Source: Mitsuokella multacida DSM 20544 (lineage in GTDB: Bacteria; Bacillota; Negativicutes; Selenomonadales; Selenomonadaceae). From it: a stretch of DNA of 64,000 bases. Shown piece after piece: positions 1 to 9,800 of this stretch. The stretch's first letter is position 1. Every line of letters begins with the position of its first letter. Location: contig NZ_GG697141.2 of NCBI RefSeq assembly GCF_000155955.1, positions 124,001 to 188,000 on the forward strand. The letters are read 5' to 3'. Made by a program: the position numbers and the translations under genes. The notes beneath the pieces are model-generated. The model was given only the letters and a program-made list of their open reading frames with translations. It did not search any database and was not told where the DNA came from.

Positions 1-3000
1 TAGCGACGAGAAGAAAAAGAAGTTACTTGAAGATCGTATTGAAACAGAGAACCAGATGGCAAATGTTGTTGGGGGGTCTGCAGTACAACAGATGCAAGCC
101 GATAACTGGACGGATGCATCAACCAAAAAGGTAAGGGACAACTATGTAAATGCAACGGAAGCTAAGAAAAAATCCTTGGCGCAATTCTTGTCGGCAAAAC
201 AACAAGAAGCAGTTAAAAACTATAGAATTGCCACGGAGAACATGCAGAATTGGAAAGAAGAAACTGACCAATTTTGTAGGGCAACTGGCGACAAGATTAA
301 TGCACTACACGCATATGTATCTGCACAGGAATTAGTTGCCACGGTCGAGGAAAAGGTTCATCAATTACAAAAATCAAGTGCAGAACAAGGTCTTGAGAAC
401 TTCAAGCAGAAACAATATGAACTCAGTCAACTACAAAATGACCCAAACCATGAATGGACAAGTAGTGACCAAGAGGCATTAGATAATGCTAATCGCATGG
501 TCAGCCGATTGAATGGCGATGTTGATAGACTAAACAAAGAAATATATAATGATAGACATACTATTCAATGGGAGCAGACAGGCGCGGAACTTGCAAAGGA
601 AGAAGAAGCCGCAAGGAAAGCCTTTATGGATATAGGTGGAGCTAATCTTGTTAATCCTGGTGGCGTCATGAGTCCTGATGACTTTCTACAAAAGTGGGGT
701 TCAGGAGAAGGCGCAGGTGGCGACGAGTATAACCATACACCAACCAGTAAGCAACACCATGAGCGCAAGAAGAAGGACCCGAATTATGTCAAGGAAGACT
801 GGCAGTATGGAGACACGACTTCCCAGATGTTTGCAGAGCTGTCCAAGAAATTCGAGTCGAAGTTCGATACAAAGAATGGCCTTGATATGGCTACGTTGTC
901 TGCTATCGTCACGAAATTGACTGGTATCAACACTTTGGACTTTGACGGGGTGTCTGACCCATTCGGTACTGGTGGACGCAATACATGGGAATCTGGACGT
1001 TTGTTTTATCAGAAGATGGCTCCGTATTTAGCACAGGGGCTCAGTGTGCCCCAAGCACTTGGCCATCTGACTCCTGGTATCACCGACGAGGAATGGAAGA
1101 CATGGCTCGATGATAAAGCACTGTATCTCCGTAACAAATACAATTACACCAAGAATGACCAGAGATTCAGTGACCCTAATGAGCAATCAGGGGGACTCTA
1201 TGACCTCGGTGGTGCACCTACGTCTGGTGGAGGAGACGAAGACTATGTCGGCAATGATGTTGATGAAGGCCACTTATGGGAACTTGCAGTCATAGCGGCT
1301 AATCAGGCAAAGGTTGTAAAGGACCCATTGTATTATTGGCTTATCATGATGCATGAGTCTGGACGAGGTAAAGACGGTACATCTGTAGCAAATCATAACT
1401 TCGCTGGTCTTGGTGGCGGTTCAGGAGTTGACATGCAGACCGATGCTAATTTTGCGAGCACTTTCGCTAGAACGCTCGATGGAATGTTTACGTCTGCACC
1501 GAACAATATTGGAGAACTTGTCTATGGCATGTATACTCATGGCTATTTCACAGGTGATGCTGAAGCATATCAGTCTGACCTTGAGGGGATTAAGAATGAA
1601 GGTCTCGTTAGCGGTGGCAACAACCAGGGCACTGGTGTATCGTCTGCACCCATTGGAGATGCTGTATATGACGAAGCATTAAAAGAGTCCGCAGAACGCA
1701 AAGGACAAGCCCTTGGCGCAAACACATGCGCTGCCTTTGTTTCTTATGTCACTCGCGGTATCGGTGCAAACACAGGTATTGATGACCCATTAGTTAAGAA
1801 TTGGGTTGATAAGGCTCAAGCGAATGGCGCATGGGTTGATTCTTCTAGTGGACAGACAGCTCCTAAAGGCTCGTTGGTTGTATGGAGCCGCGAAGGAGAA
1901 CAGGATGGTAATCCGTGGATGCATATTGGTATTTCCGATGGCCAAGGCGGTTGGATTTCTTCGGATACACACGGACTCAAGCATCACACTGGCCTTGATT
2001 CCTACTATAGTGGGAATGGATATAACTATGCTGGTTATATTGATATGGCAAAGTTAACTGGCGGACAGACTGTATCTGGGTATGCGACTCCAAGAAAGCC
2101 CTCCTTCTGGAATGGCCATAAGAGTTCCCTTGCTGACTTCACGAGAGACCAGATTGCAGAGACCATCTATGACCAAGACCGTCAGCAGAAACTCTATGAG
2201 GCTCGTAAGAAGAACTTTGAGTATCAGATGAAGATTCACGGTGAGACCTATGCATTACTTCGTGCTAACGATGCAAACGAGAAAGCATACTATGAAGCCT
2301 TAGAGAAGAACCGCAAGGGCTGGGCTGATAAATACGATGAACTCACAGATGCTATCTCTCAGAATCTTAATGAACACGTAGAAATCAAGCAGAAGCTCGA
2401 CGGCAAGAATATCTTTGATATGCCACAGGATGAGCTGAATAAGCTCTTAGACCTGTCCAAAGGCGATGACCCAGAGCTTAAGCAACTCGTTGACAATCTG
2501 TTCAAGGTACGTGAACGACTCAGTAATACCGATAGTAAACTCGTTGAAGCCCGTACTGCTGAGAAGATTCGCAACGGTTATATGAACCCTGAACAAGATG
2601 AGGATTATAGGCTCAAACGTCTGGACAAATGGTATAACCGTACAACGGCCAATAAGACAGATGGAGAGAAGTATACGGATACTCATGAGTATTACCAAGC
2701 ACAGCTTGAAATTTATGAGGAACGCCGTGCACGCCAAACGAAAAAGCTCATGGACATTCGTAGACGTGACCAAGAGCAGCTTGAAGACTACTATAACCAG
2801 ATTGATGAGCTAGAGCATGGCAAGAGGAATGAAAAGGGCGAAGTCACACAGAAGGGACTTGACCAGTACAATGGTGATTCTTCAGATGAAGCCAAGGATA
2901 AGATTGCAGAGCTCAAGGCTAAAATCAAGGACCTCAAGGAGAACACCGACCAACTTGCAAAGCATGGCAGTGAGAATTTCCAGAAAGTACAGAAGGAAGT

Positions 3001-4195
3001 CGAAGATACCGAAGCGAAAATCCGTGAGATCGCTGAGAAAGACAATGAAGTCACGAAGAATCTCTGGGATACCATTGAGAATGATATTGATGATATGTTC
3101 TTCGATATTATCAAGCAGGGTGGTTCGTTCAAAGAGTCTTGGAAAAAGCTCTGGGATGACGTTGCCAAGATTGCATTGCAACAAATCATGCGCATGACGG
3201 TCAACAAATGGCTGTTCAAGATGCGCACGACGATTGACGATGCGATTGACAATAGGAATGCAGGGAAAAACGCTGCTATCAATGCAGGCGTCGGGCTTGC
3301 ATCGAGGTTCACAACATCGCCAAAGAGATGGAATCAGGTTGCTACTGGTAATCGTTATCTTGATATGGCGAATGGCGTAACGAATGGCAACTTCTTCCCC
3401 ATGAAATCCAGTGGTGCTTCTGATAAACTTGCGACGAATATCAATAAGTCCGTGCAGGCCACCAGTAAGCTCAGTAACGTCACACAAAAAGCAACTGCGC
3501 TTACCAACGTGTCGAATACATTGACGCAGACAGCAACTGCAAAGGGTGCATTGAATACTTCGGCTACCACAGCGCAGACTATGGCAACTCAGGCTAATAC
3601 TTTGGCAATGCAGGCTAATACCGAGGCAAGGATAATGGCAGGAACCCCAATTACTCAGTTTGCCAATGGTGGCTCTATTTCCTCTCGTCTGCTTACCGCA
3701 GCATATGCTAATGGCGGCTCTATTCCAGGCTATGCAAGCGCAGGGCTTATCCGTGGAGCAGGCACAGGGAAATCCGATAGTATTCTTGCGTATCTTGCCA
3801 ATAAGGATAAGTTTGTATACCTCTCTAATGGCGAATACGTCATGACGGAAGAAGCAACGAATCGCATCGGAAAAGACAATTTAGATGCCATGAATTACGG
3901 TAAATTTGCCGATGGCGGTGCGTTGAATCCAACTCCTTATGTCCCACAAATTTCCCCTAGAATTGCAAGGAGAATTGAGAATATCACACCGAATAATCCT
4001 AATGCACGCATGGAAAAACTCATGCAGGAGCAGACGGATACCATTCGGAATATGGGTAATTCCGATGGTTCTGGCAATGTGATTGTGTTGAATACACACG
4101 CATCTAGTGATGATGTTTTAAATGCAATCCAGAAGAATCCAAGGGCATTCCAGGCTATCACACAAAGACAGAAACGTCACGGTTTCCGTAGTTAA
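1..4195 (+). CDS. Tail tape measure protein with two murein hydrolase domains (5' truncated)
   Basis: The frame is open from base 2, upstream of the first Met at 56, so the gene starts left of the window. Counting from that Met, 1,379 residues are visible. Long charged coiled-coil stretches (about 1-230 and 690-1,020) suit a tail-length ruler. Residues about 405-500 look like a glucosaminidase/lysozyme-like domain (HESGRG, then ANHNFAGLGG). Residues about 550-680 look like an NlpC/P60 or CHAP peptidase, with Cys558 in TCAAFVSYV and His623 in MHIGISDG. The C-terminus has the Gly-rich signature of tape measure proteins (SDSILAYL, NGEYVMTEEA). Such domains open the cell wall as the tail tip crosses it during DNA injection. 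The tape measure call is firm; the exact peptidase family is not. Confidence 0.88.
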   Translation, partial: SDEKKKKLLEDRIETENQMANVVGGSAVQQMQADNWTDASTKKVRDNYVNATEAKKKSLAQFLSAKQQEAVKNYRIATENMQNWKEETDQFCRATGDKINALHAYVSAQELVATVEEKVHQLQKSSAEQGLENFKQKQYELSQLQNDPNHEWTSSDQEALDNANRMVSRLNGDVDRLNKEIYNDRHTIQWEQTGAELAKEEEAARKAFMDIGGANLVNPGGVMSPDDFLQKWGSGEGAGGDEYNHTPTSKQHHERKKKDPNYVKEDWQYGDTTSQMFAELSKKFESKFDTKNGLDMATLSAIVTKLTGINTLDFDGVSDPFGTGGRNTWESGRLFYQKMAPYLAQGLSVPQALGHLTPGITDEEWKTWLDDKALYLRNKYNYTKNDQRFSDPNEQSGGLYDLGGAPTSGGGDEDYVGNDVDEGHLWELAVIAANQAKVVKDPLYYWLIMMHESGRGKDGTSVANHNFAGLGGGSGVDMQTDANFASTFARTLDGMFTSAPNNIGELVYGMYTHGYFTGDAEAYQSDLEGIKNEGLVSGGNNQGTGVSSAPIGDAVYDEALKESAERKGQALGANTCAAFVSYVTRGIGANTGIDDPLVKNWVDKAQANGAWVDSSSGQTAPKGSLVVWSREGEQDGNPWMHIGISDGQGGWISSDTHGLKHHTGLDSYYSGNGYNYAGYIDMAKLTGGQTVSGYATPRKPSFWNGHKSSLADFTRDQIAETIYDQDRQQKLYEARKKNFEYQMKIHGETYALLRANDANEKAYYEALEKNRKGWADKYDELTDAISQNLNEHVEIKQKLDGKNIFDMPQDELNKLLDLSKGDDPELKQLVDNLFKVRERLSNTDSKLVEARTAEKIRNGYMNPEQDEDYRLKRLDKWYNRTTANKTDGEKYTDTHEYYQAQLEIYEERRARQTKKLMDIRRRDQEQLEDYYNQIDELEHGKRNEKGEVTQKGLDQYNGDSSDEAKDKIAELKAKIKDLKENTDQLAKHGSENFQKVQKEVEDTEAKIREIAEKDNEVTKNLWDTIENDIDDMFFDIIKQGGSFKESWKKLWDDVAKIALQQIMRMTVNKWLFKMRTTIDDAIDNRNAGKNAAINAGVGLASRFTTSPKRWNQVATGNRYLDMANGVTNGNFFPMKSSGASDKLATNINKSVQATSKLSNVTQKATALTNVSNTLTQTATAKGALNTSATTAQTMATQANTLAMQANTEARIMAGTPITQFANGGSISSRLLTAAYANGGSIPGYASAGLIRGAGTGKSDSILAYLANKDKFVYLSNGEYVMTEEATNRIGKDNLDAMNYGKFADGGALNPTPYVPQISPRIARRIENITPNNPNARMEKLMQEQTDTIRNMGNSDGSGNVIVLNTHASSDDVLNAIQKNPRAFQAITQRQKRHGFRS

Positions 4196-4253
4196 GATAC
4201 TATAGCATGTATGCATAGGAGCTATATGTTTCTATGCATATTTCTATGGTATC
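4196..4253 (+). terminator. Two-step hairpin directly after the tape measure stop codon
   Basis: Starting at the base after the stop, GATACTATAG (4196-4205) pairs with CTATGGTATC (4244-4253), and inside it TATGCATAG (4210-4218) pairs perfectly with CTATGCATA (4232-4240). No U-tract follows, so it may be an mRNA processing or stability hairpin and not a classical terminator. Confidence 0.5.
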
Positions 4254-4491
4254 TTGAAATAAATGTCCATCGGTAGTGTACAAAATATGCTGAGAAAACA
4301 CATAGAAAAGGCATATGGGCGCATTAAATATGGCAAAAATAGAACATGCTTTAGAACGATAAGTAAAACTTTGATTAAACTTTCAAGATTTACCGAACAA
4401 TATGCCCGAAAAAAGACATTATATATAGAGGGACAAATAAAGAGGGTATCATTGGATATACATTGAAACTCCATACAGACTTCGTGAACAA

Positions 4492-4534
4492 CAATGGATG
4501 AAGCCTTAGAGATTTGACTTTGGTCCTTCCATTG
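4492..4534. repeat. Hairpin repeat A, copy 1
   Basis: CAATGGA (4492-4498) is inverted as TCCATTG (4528-4534), with CCTTAG just inside the left arm. It is a direct repeat of the element at 4875-4916, with the same arms and the same internal CCTTAG. Confidence 0.6.
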
Positions 4535-4605
4535 AGATTCACGATAAGCTATGAGAGTAATGAATGGATACTGAATGGTTTTGACATTCTCCTGTTTATA
4601 AAATC

Positions 4606-4636
4606 ATTTGCGATAGCAAATATTTACGAAGTAAAT
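4606..4636. repeat. Double hairpin repeat B, copy 1
   Basis: Two back-to-back 6-bp stems are present: ATTTGC/GCAAAT with loop GATA, then ATTTAC/GTAAAT with loop GAA. The same arrangement recurs at 4783-4813 with different loops and a compensated base pair. Confidence 0.6.
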
Positions 4637-4671
4637 CCTTCAAGGAGATAACATTGAAAGCATTGTCCTTA

Positions 4672-4752
4672 AAGAAGCTATTGAGTAGTAGTTGAAATAC
4701 TATGAGATATATCTCATAGACAAACAACGAAAATTCAATAGCTTCTTTTTGT
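4672..4752 (+). terminator. Long stem with internal palindrome and T-tract
   Basis: AAGAAGCTATTGA (4672-4684) pairs with TCAATAGCTTCTT (4735-4747), followed by TTT. Inside lies the perfect palindrome CTATGAGATATATCTCATAG (4700-4719). This could end transcription before the tail-tip genes or form part of a larger structured RNA. Confidence 0.45.
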
Positions 4753-4782
4753 ACAATGAATCAAATATATCTCTTTGATTTG

Positions 4783-4813
4783 ATTTGCTTACGCAAATAC
4801 TTACTTCGTAAGT
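4783..4813. repeat. Double hairpin repeat B, copy 2
   Basis: ATTTGC/GCAAAT with loop TTAC is followed directly by ACTTAC/GTAAGT with loop TTC. Relative to copy 1, the second stem changes both strands together (T-A becomes C-G), so pairing is preserved. Confidence 0.6.
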
Positions 4814-4874
4814 GATTTGTTTAATCAAGACAAGCATGTCCCTCCCATTCAAATAACATGAATATCATTGATGA

Positions 4875-4916
4875 CAATGGATAGAACCTTAGTATTAAAC
4901 CTTGGTTCCTCCATTG
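4875..4916. repeat. Hairpin repeat A, copy 2
   Basis: CAATGGA (4875-4881) pairs with TCCATTG (4910-4916) and GAACC (4884-4888) pairs with GGTTC (4904-4908). It is followed within 45 bases by the start of the next tail gene. Confidence 0.6.
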
Positions 4917-4959
4917 AATACAATGAATACCATGAAATACCAATGAAAGGAGGTATGGA

Positions 4960-5652
4960 ATGGCCATTGATACATTCACACTGATTCCTTATGGAAAAGT
5001 CAAAATATCATATGCATGGTCATCCGATGAATATGAATCGGAGAATGGTACGAAACTCTATCGTCGCAAACGTATCCATGCAAAGAAAACATATAGCTTC
5101 ACTATACAGGGCATCCGTGAAGACATGGATAAACTCATGGATTTTTACAATGCACATCATGGGCAGCTCGATCCATTCTTCTTTGAGTACGACGGAATCA
5201 AGGACTTGTGCTATTTCTCTAGTACACTTGCCGTAAAACAGACCGTAGCAATGAAAGAGATTCAGATGTTTTCCTGTGATGTTGCATTGGAAGTCAAAGC
5301 ACAGTCCGTGTCTTATCCCGATGCATCAACCGATGATATATTGCCATCGCCATACAAGGACTTCACGCGGACGATTGACTGGAACGTCCAAGTGCTTGAA
5401 ATGGGTGCTACGGATAGACGTGCGAAGTCCGATAGGAAGCACGAAAAGCTCAATGCAACATGGAGCGGACTGAAACCAGAGAGGGATACGATGATAAATC
5501 TATTCAATTCTCATTGTCGTGTTCCGTTAAAGATGGAGTATGACCATAATACAATCTCTGTGATTCTCCCAGATACAATGGAAATCACGGATTATCGTGA
5601 AGGACACAATATCGTTGGCTATGAGTGCCAGATGGAGGTGACAATCGTCTAA
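4960..5652 (+). CDS. Minor tail protein (distal tail / DUF2460-like)
   Basis: A 230-residue protein with AAAGGAGG just before the ATG. The segment around residues 57-80 (FYNAHHG, then DPFFFEYDG) resembles the core of DUF2460 or lambda gpM-type minor tail proteins, and the second half (about 130-230) looks like a second, diverged beta-rich domain. Position directly before an NlpC/P60 tail protein and a DUF2163-type protein matches the tail-tip gene order of many siphophages. Assignment rests mainly on context; the fold is not certain. Its stop overlaps the next start (TAATG). Confidence 0.6.
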   Translation: MAIDTFTLIPYGKVKISYAWSSDEYESENGTKLYRRKRIHAKKTYSFTIQGIREDMDKLMDFYNAHHGQLDPFFFEYDGIKDLCYFSSTLAVKQTVAMKEIQMFSCDVALEVKAQSVSYPDASTDDILPSPYKDFTRTIDWNVQVLEMGATDRRAKSDRKHEKLNATWSGLKPERDTMINLFNSHCRVPLKMEYDHNTISVILPDTMEITDYREGHNIVGYECQMEVTIV

Positions 5653-6068
5653 TGGAAAACGTGAATAAATACATCGGGATTCCGCACTACTTCGGTGAGT
5701 CCTCATTCAAAAAATGTGACTGCATTGGTTTGTGCCGTTTATTCTATCGCAACCACGGATGGAGCCATCCGATTGAAGATGGGAAACCTGTAGACAAAGA
5801 CCATTTTTCCGAACCATCAGTTTGGCGCAGATTGTATAAATATTGCCTACTCAATATGACTCAGGTGTTTTATGATGAACTGTCCTTTGGTGACTTTGTC
5901 ATCTTCAAGATAGATGGTGATTTGCACACGGGAATCTATCTTGGGTATGGTGATTTGTTATCCATGCAGGTTCCAACGGTATACGGTGCGTCCACATCGA
6001 CAATCTATCATCGTGCATGGTGGACACCGTTCTTCAAGTATGCATTTCGCAAGGAGGGATTATTTTGA
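5652..6068 (+). CDS. NlpC/P60-family tail-tip peptidase (lambda K-like)
   Basis: 138 residues. The likely catalytic Cys is in KCDCIGLCRLFY near residue 24-26 and a His is in DLHTGIYLGYGD near residue 96, the Cys-then-His order and spacing of NlpC/P60 hydrolases. Lambda gpK occupies the same position between minor tail proteins and the J protein. It probably trims peptidoglycan during infection or tail-tip assembly. It starts at the ATG overlapping the previous stop and its own stop overlaps the TTG start of the next gene, so these tail-tip genes are translationally coupled. Confidence 0.8.
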   Translation: MENVNKYIGIPHYFGESSFKKCDCIGLCRLFYRNHGWSHPIEDGKPVDKDHFSEPSVWRRLYKYCLLNMTQVFYDELSFGDFVIFKIDGDLHTGIYLGYGDLLSMQVPTVYGASTSTIYHRAWWTPFFKYAFRKEGLF

Positions 6069-6856
6069 TAACGTTACCAGTCTCTATGGCAAAGGCAAAG
6101 GAATCTGGTAATCCATTTTTCATTGAATTATATATCTTGCAGCTCCGCGATGGCGTCATGCGTATTGCTGCGACAGACGAGAATGTTCTGTTCAACAACG
6201 AGGAGTACACAGCAGTCCCATTTCAGCGTGGAGAAATCACGACAAGCATGGATAATCTCACGGACTCCTGTGAGGTATCTCTTGGTGACTGTACCTATGA
6301 GGCTCTGCGGTATGTCATGGAGGGCTTCGACTTCCGTGGCTGTAATGCTATCATCTTCCGCATCCAGTATCCAGACTCATTGAAGGACCCGACGATCTTC
6401 CAACCAGTCTTTGCAGGATACATTGATGAACCATCGTACACCAATGGTGAGTTCACATGCAAGGTCAAGAGCAGGCTCCCTGAGATTGAATGTCCGAACC
6501 GTGACTTCCGCCTTGCTTGTAACAGTGAGTTTGGCGATGAAGAGTGTGGCATGAGTCTTGCAGAAGAAACCATGACTGTCCAGAGCGTATCTTCGAATAA
6601 CGTGACACTCGACAAGAGTCACGCAGACAACTATTGGAAAGACGGTGTGATTACCGTTGGGGGCGAGTCGAGAATCGTTGTACAGTCCTCTGGCAATACC
6701 GTGACACTCAATGTCAATTTCGTGCAGGATATCACAGGACATTCCGCAACGTTACGCAGAGGTTGCAATAAGACCGTCGATATGTGTCGCGCGTATAACA
6801 ACATGAAACACTTCAGTGGATTCCCTGCAATTCCATTTGAAAATAGTTACCATTAA
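6065..6856 (+). CDS. Tail assembly protein, DUF2163 / phage BR0599 family
   Basis: 263 residues from a TTG start, chosen because AAGGAGGG lies 5 bases upstream and the codon overlaps the preceding stop. The C-terminus carries the Cys and aromatic-rich signature of the BR0599 family (CNKTVDMCRAYNNMKHFSGF, then PAIPFE), and Cys residues around 155-175 (CPNRDFRLAC, ECGM) suggest metal binding or disulfides. Members sit at the tail tip next to the NlpC protein and J-like protein, as here. A frame reading from 6017 includes an improbable N-terminal extension. Confidence 0.8.
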   Translation: MITLPVSMAKAKESGNPFFIELYILQLRDGVMRIAATDENVLFNNEEYTAVPFQRGEITTSMDNLTDSCEVSLGDCTYEALRYVMEGFDFRGCNAIIFRIQYPDSLKDPTIFQPVFAGYIDEPSYTNGEFTCKVKSRLPEIECPNRDFRLACNSEFGDEECGMSLAEETMTVQSVSSNNVTLDKSHADNYWKDGVITVGGESRIVVQSSGNTVTLNVNFVQDITGHSATLRRGCNKTVDMCRAYNNMKHFSGFPAIPFENSYH

Positions 6857-6868
6857 GGAGGTGAGCAA

Positions 6869-9800
6869 TTGGATAAATTTGATTTAGAGTTCCTTATGGA
6901 TAAGAAAACGAACCTTCAGAACGCTCGCAATACTATGTCTGACGGCCACTTACGGTATCTCTATGAACATGCTATGGGTCATACCGCAGCGTTTGACCTA
7001 CAGCGTTTCGGACACCATCATGGTAAGTCTGGCGGTAAGATTTTTGCGAGTATTGCAGGATTCATTGTTGGCTTTACAACTCCATGGCTGTTTGGCGCAA
7101 AAGCGTTCGCAGCTGGTGTCATGGGTGCGTCTCTCTTTGGTTCTGTATGGAGCGCAACGCATCAGCAGAATGTAGACTCTAATGGCTCTGCCGATGTATC
7201 TCGATTTGACCGTGCGCAGGAGACCATGAGCTCTGATGCTCAGATTCCTATTGTCTATGGCACGCGACAAATCAGTGGCAATCAGACCTTCCACCAGACG
7301 AATGCCGATGCAAACACGCTGCATAAGCACGTTGTCCTCTGTGAGGGTGGCATCGAAGGTGTTGTGTCTGTCATGGCAAGTGACATGATTATCCCTACAG
7401 GCTCCCAGACGGGCAATACGGTGTTCACGATTATGAACAACAAGTATTCCGATGCTCGTGTGCGGAAACATGGTCAGGACTTTGACTTGTGGGCAGGAGA
7501 CAATCATCATCACATCCATCTGTGTACCAAGAAGGAAGTAGAGAATAGTCACGATACGTACTGGGAATACCAGGTATCTGTATCGTCTCTTATCTCGTAT
7601 ATCAATCAGTTATATGCCGAGGGATGGCAGGCATTCCCCGTTGCATCTACCAACAATTACCCTGGTGATTTATGGGACGCCGAGGGCAATGTCTATGTAG
7701 AGACGCCTTGGAGTAAGCTGTTCGAGAATCAGGATAAGTACAACGAGCAGAACTATGTGACCATTGACGCGAAGAATAGTTTCATCAACTTCTGCGCTGA
7801 CACAATCAGGGGCGGCACGAACTACACTTTCCATGACTGTGAATCCCCATCGAATTACAATGAAGTCGGTGGCTACCCTGCAATGGCATGGCTCGACATG
7901 AATTTCATTGTGTCCAATGAACTCAACGGCAATCCTAGTGTTACTGCTGTTGTCATGGGCAAGAAAGTCTATGATACTCGTACCAAGACTACGGCTTATT
8001 CAACGAATCCTGCCATGTGTCTTCGTGACTTCATGTTATCGAAACGATATGGATTAGGCCGTTGGATTACAGCAGACGATCTTGACGAGGACTCATGGAA
8101 TCGTGTTGCTGATTACTGTGATGAAGAAATCAGTTTCCTTGACGCATCCGGCGCAATCATCAGGGCAAAACGCTTTGAGCTGAACATGGTCATTGACCAG
8201 AAGAACAGTGCATTGGACTGGGTACAGGAAATCCTTGCTAACTTCCAAGGCTATCTTACACTCACTAATGGCAAGTTCAAGCTGCACATTGAACAGCAGA
8301 CGGATGTCTCGTACAAATTCAATGACGACAACTGCTCTGACCTGAGTGTCACTCCGTTGAGTCTCAACGATACGCCAAATAAGTACACGGTGAAAATCAT
8401 TGACCCGAGAAACAACTGGAGTTCCGTTGCATGTAACGTAGAGGACTATGCAGACCAGAAGGAACGCCAGAAGATTATCACCAAAGAGGTTAATCTGAAC
8501 GGCACTACATCTCAGTATCAGGCATTGAGGTTGGCGCGCTTCTACCGTGACCAGAACTTAGCATGTCCGTTGACTTTATCGTGGAAAACAGGAATCAATG
8601 GTATGCACCTTGAACCAGGCGATGTTGTTACCATCAGCTATCACAAGGTATTTACCGATCTCCCTGTACGTATCACGGAAATCAAACAGGATGACGATGG
8701 AAAATTTGAACTGACAGGCCGTCAGTACAATGATACCATCTATGGCGATGCGCTTGGCGGTGGTGTTCACTGGTATAACTACACGGATACTACGCAGACA
8801 GTCGAGAAGCGCACTCCGTCAAATCCTGCAAACCTAAAAGCATATACACAGTATAGACGCTATGAAGATGGCACAACGGGATACGACGTAATCTGCTCAT
8901 ATGAGTTACCACAACGCTACGATGTAGAGACAGGGCTAGTCTACTATAAGACCAATCATATGACAGCGGCTCAAATCGGGACGTTTAAAGAGGGCGAAAT
9001 AGTTGATTCCGTTGGCTTATCGAGGGAATGGATATATGCAGGGGATTCTCCTACGAAAATCGTTATATCCAACGCAAAAGTCGGCGATATCTATGAGTTC
9101 CGTGTGCAGAGCCGTACAACCGATGGATTAATCTCTAGTGAAGCTAATGCACCTACTGTGACTATTAAGGTAACGGCCAAAGAGACAGTACCGTCACAAC
9201 CGTATAACCTGACCTATGATTTTACTAAGGCGTTCACTTTTAAATGGTCTGACGTCCCTGATTCTGATGTGGTGTACTATGAAGTCCGAACGGATACGAA
9301 CGTAGGAAGTATTAATGGGTTGCTCGGTAAGACACAATCTACTTCTCTCGATGTGAATATCATGGAGCGCAATGGTACAGTCTATGTCTACAGTGTAAAT
9401 ACGCTAAAGAAATACAGCTATCCTGCAAAAGTAACATATAATTATCCAAAGCCAGATGCACCGAGTTACATTCACTTCACTGAGGCTCTACGCGGTGTCA
9501 ATGTACTAGTGGCTCCATTTCCCGCTCATGTGAAGTCCATGCGGCTCTACGTGGAAGGACACAATATCTCCAAGGTATTTGACTTAGACAATGCATCGTA
9601 TACATTCTATGGTGAGCCTGACATTTATAATTTCTGGGCGTCTTACGTTGACCTTATGGGTGAAGGTTACACATCTGTAAAATATGCTTACACGATTAAG
9701 CCTGAGTTGAATCCAGAATGGCTCAAGGACGAAGCTATCTCACTCAAGAAGGTAGACAAAACCATCCAGAGTGCGGTTGCTGATGCGCAAGAAGCTATCC

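Larger units (their letters stand above)
4196..4959. other. 764-base intergenic region rich in hairpins, no convincing gene
   Basis: This is the only long gap in the otherwise tightly packed tail module. It contains a repeated hairpin module at both ends (4492-4534 and 4875-4916), a repeated double hairpin (4606-4636 and 4783-4813) and a central 13-bp stem (4672-4684 with 4735-4747) followed by a T-tract. That stem encloses a perfect 20-bp palindrome at 4700-4719. One 67-codon frame (4263-4466) has no ribosome binding site and is not called. The layout A-B-C-B'-A' suggests a structured RNA, a control region or a decayed mobile element. Confidence 0.6.

Noticed and set aside
4263-4466. 67-codon frame in the hairpin-rich gap
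   Set aside because: No ribosome binding site, basic low-information product, overlaps structured DNA; left as non-coding.
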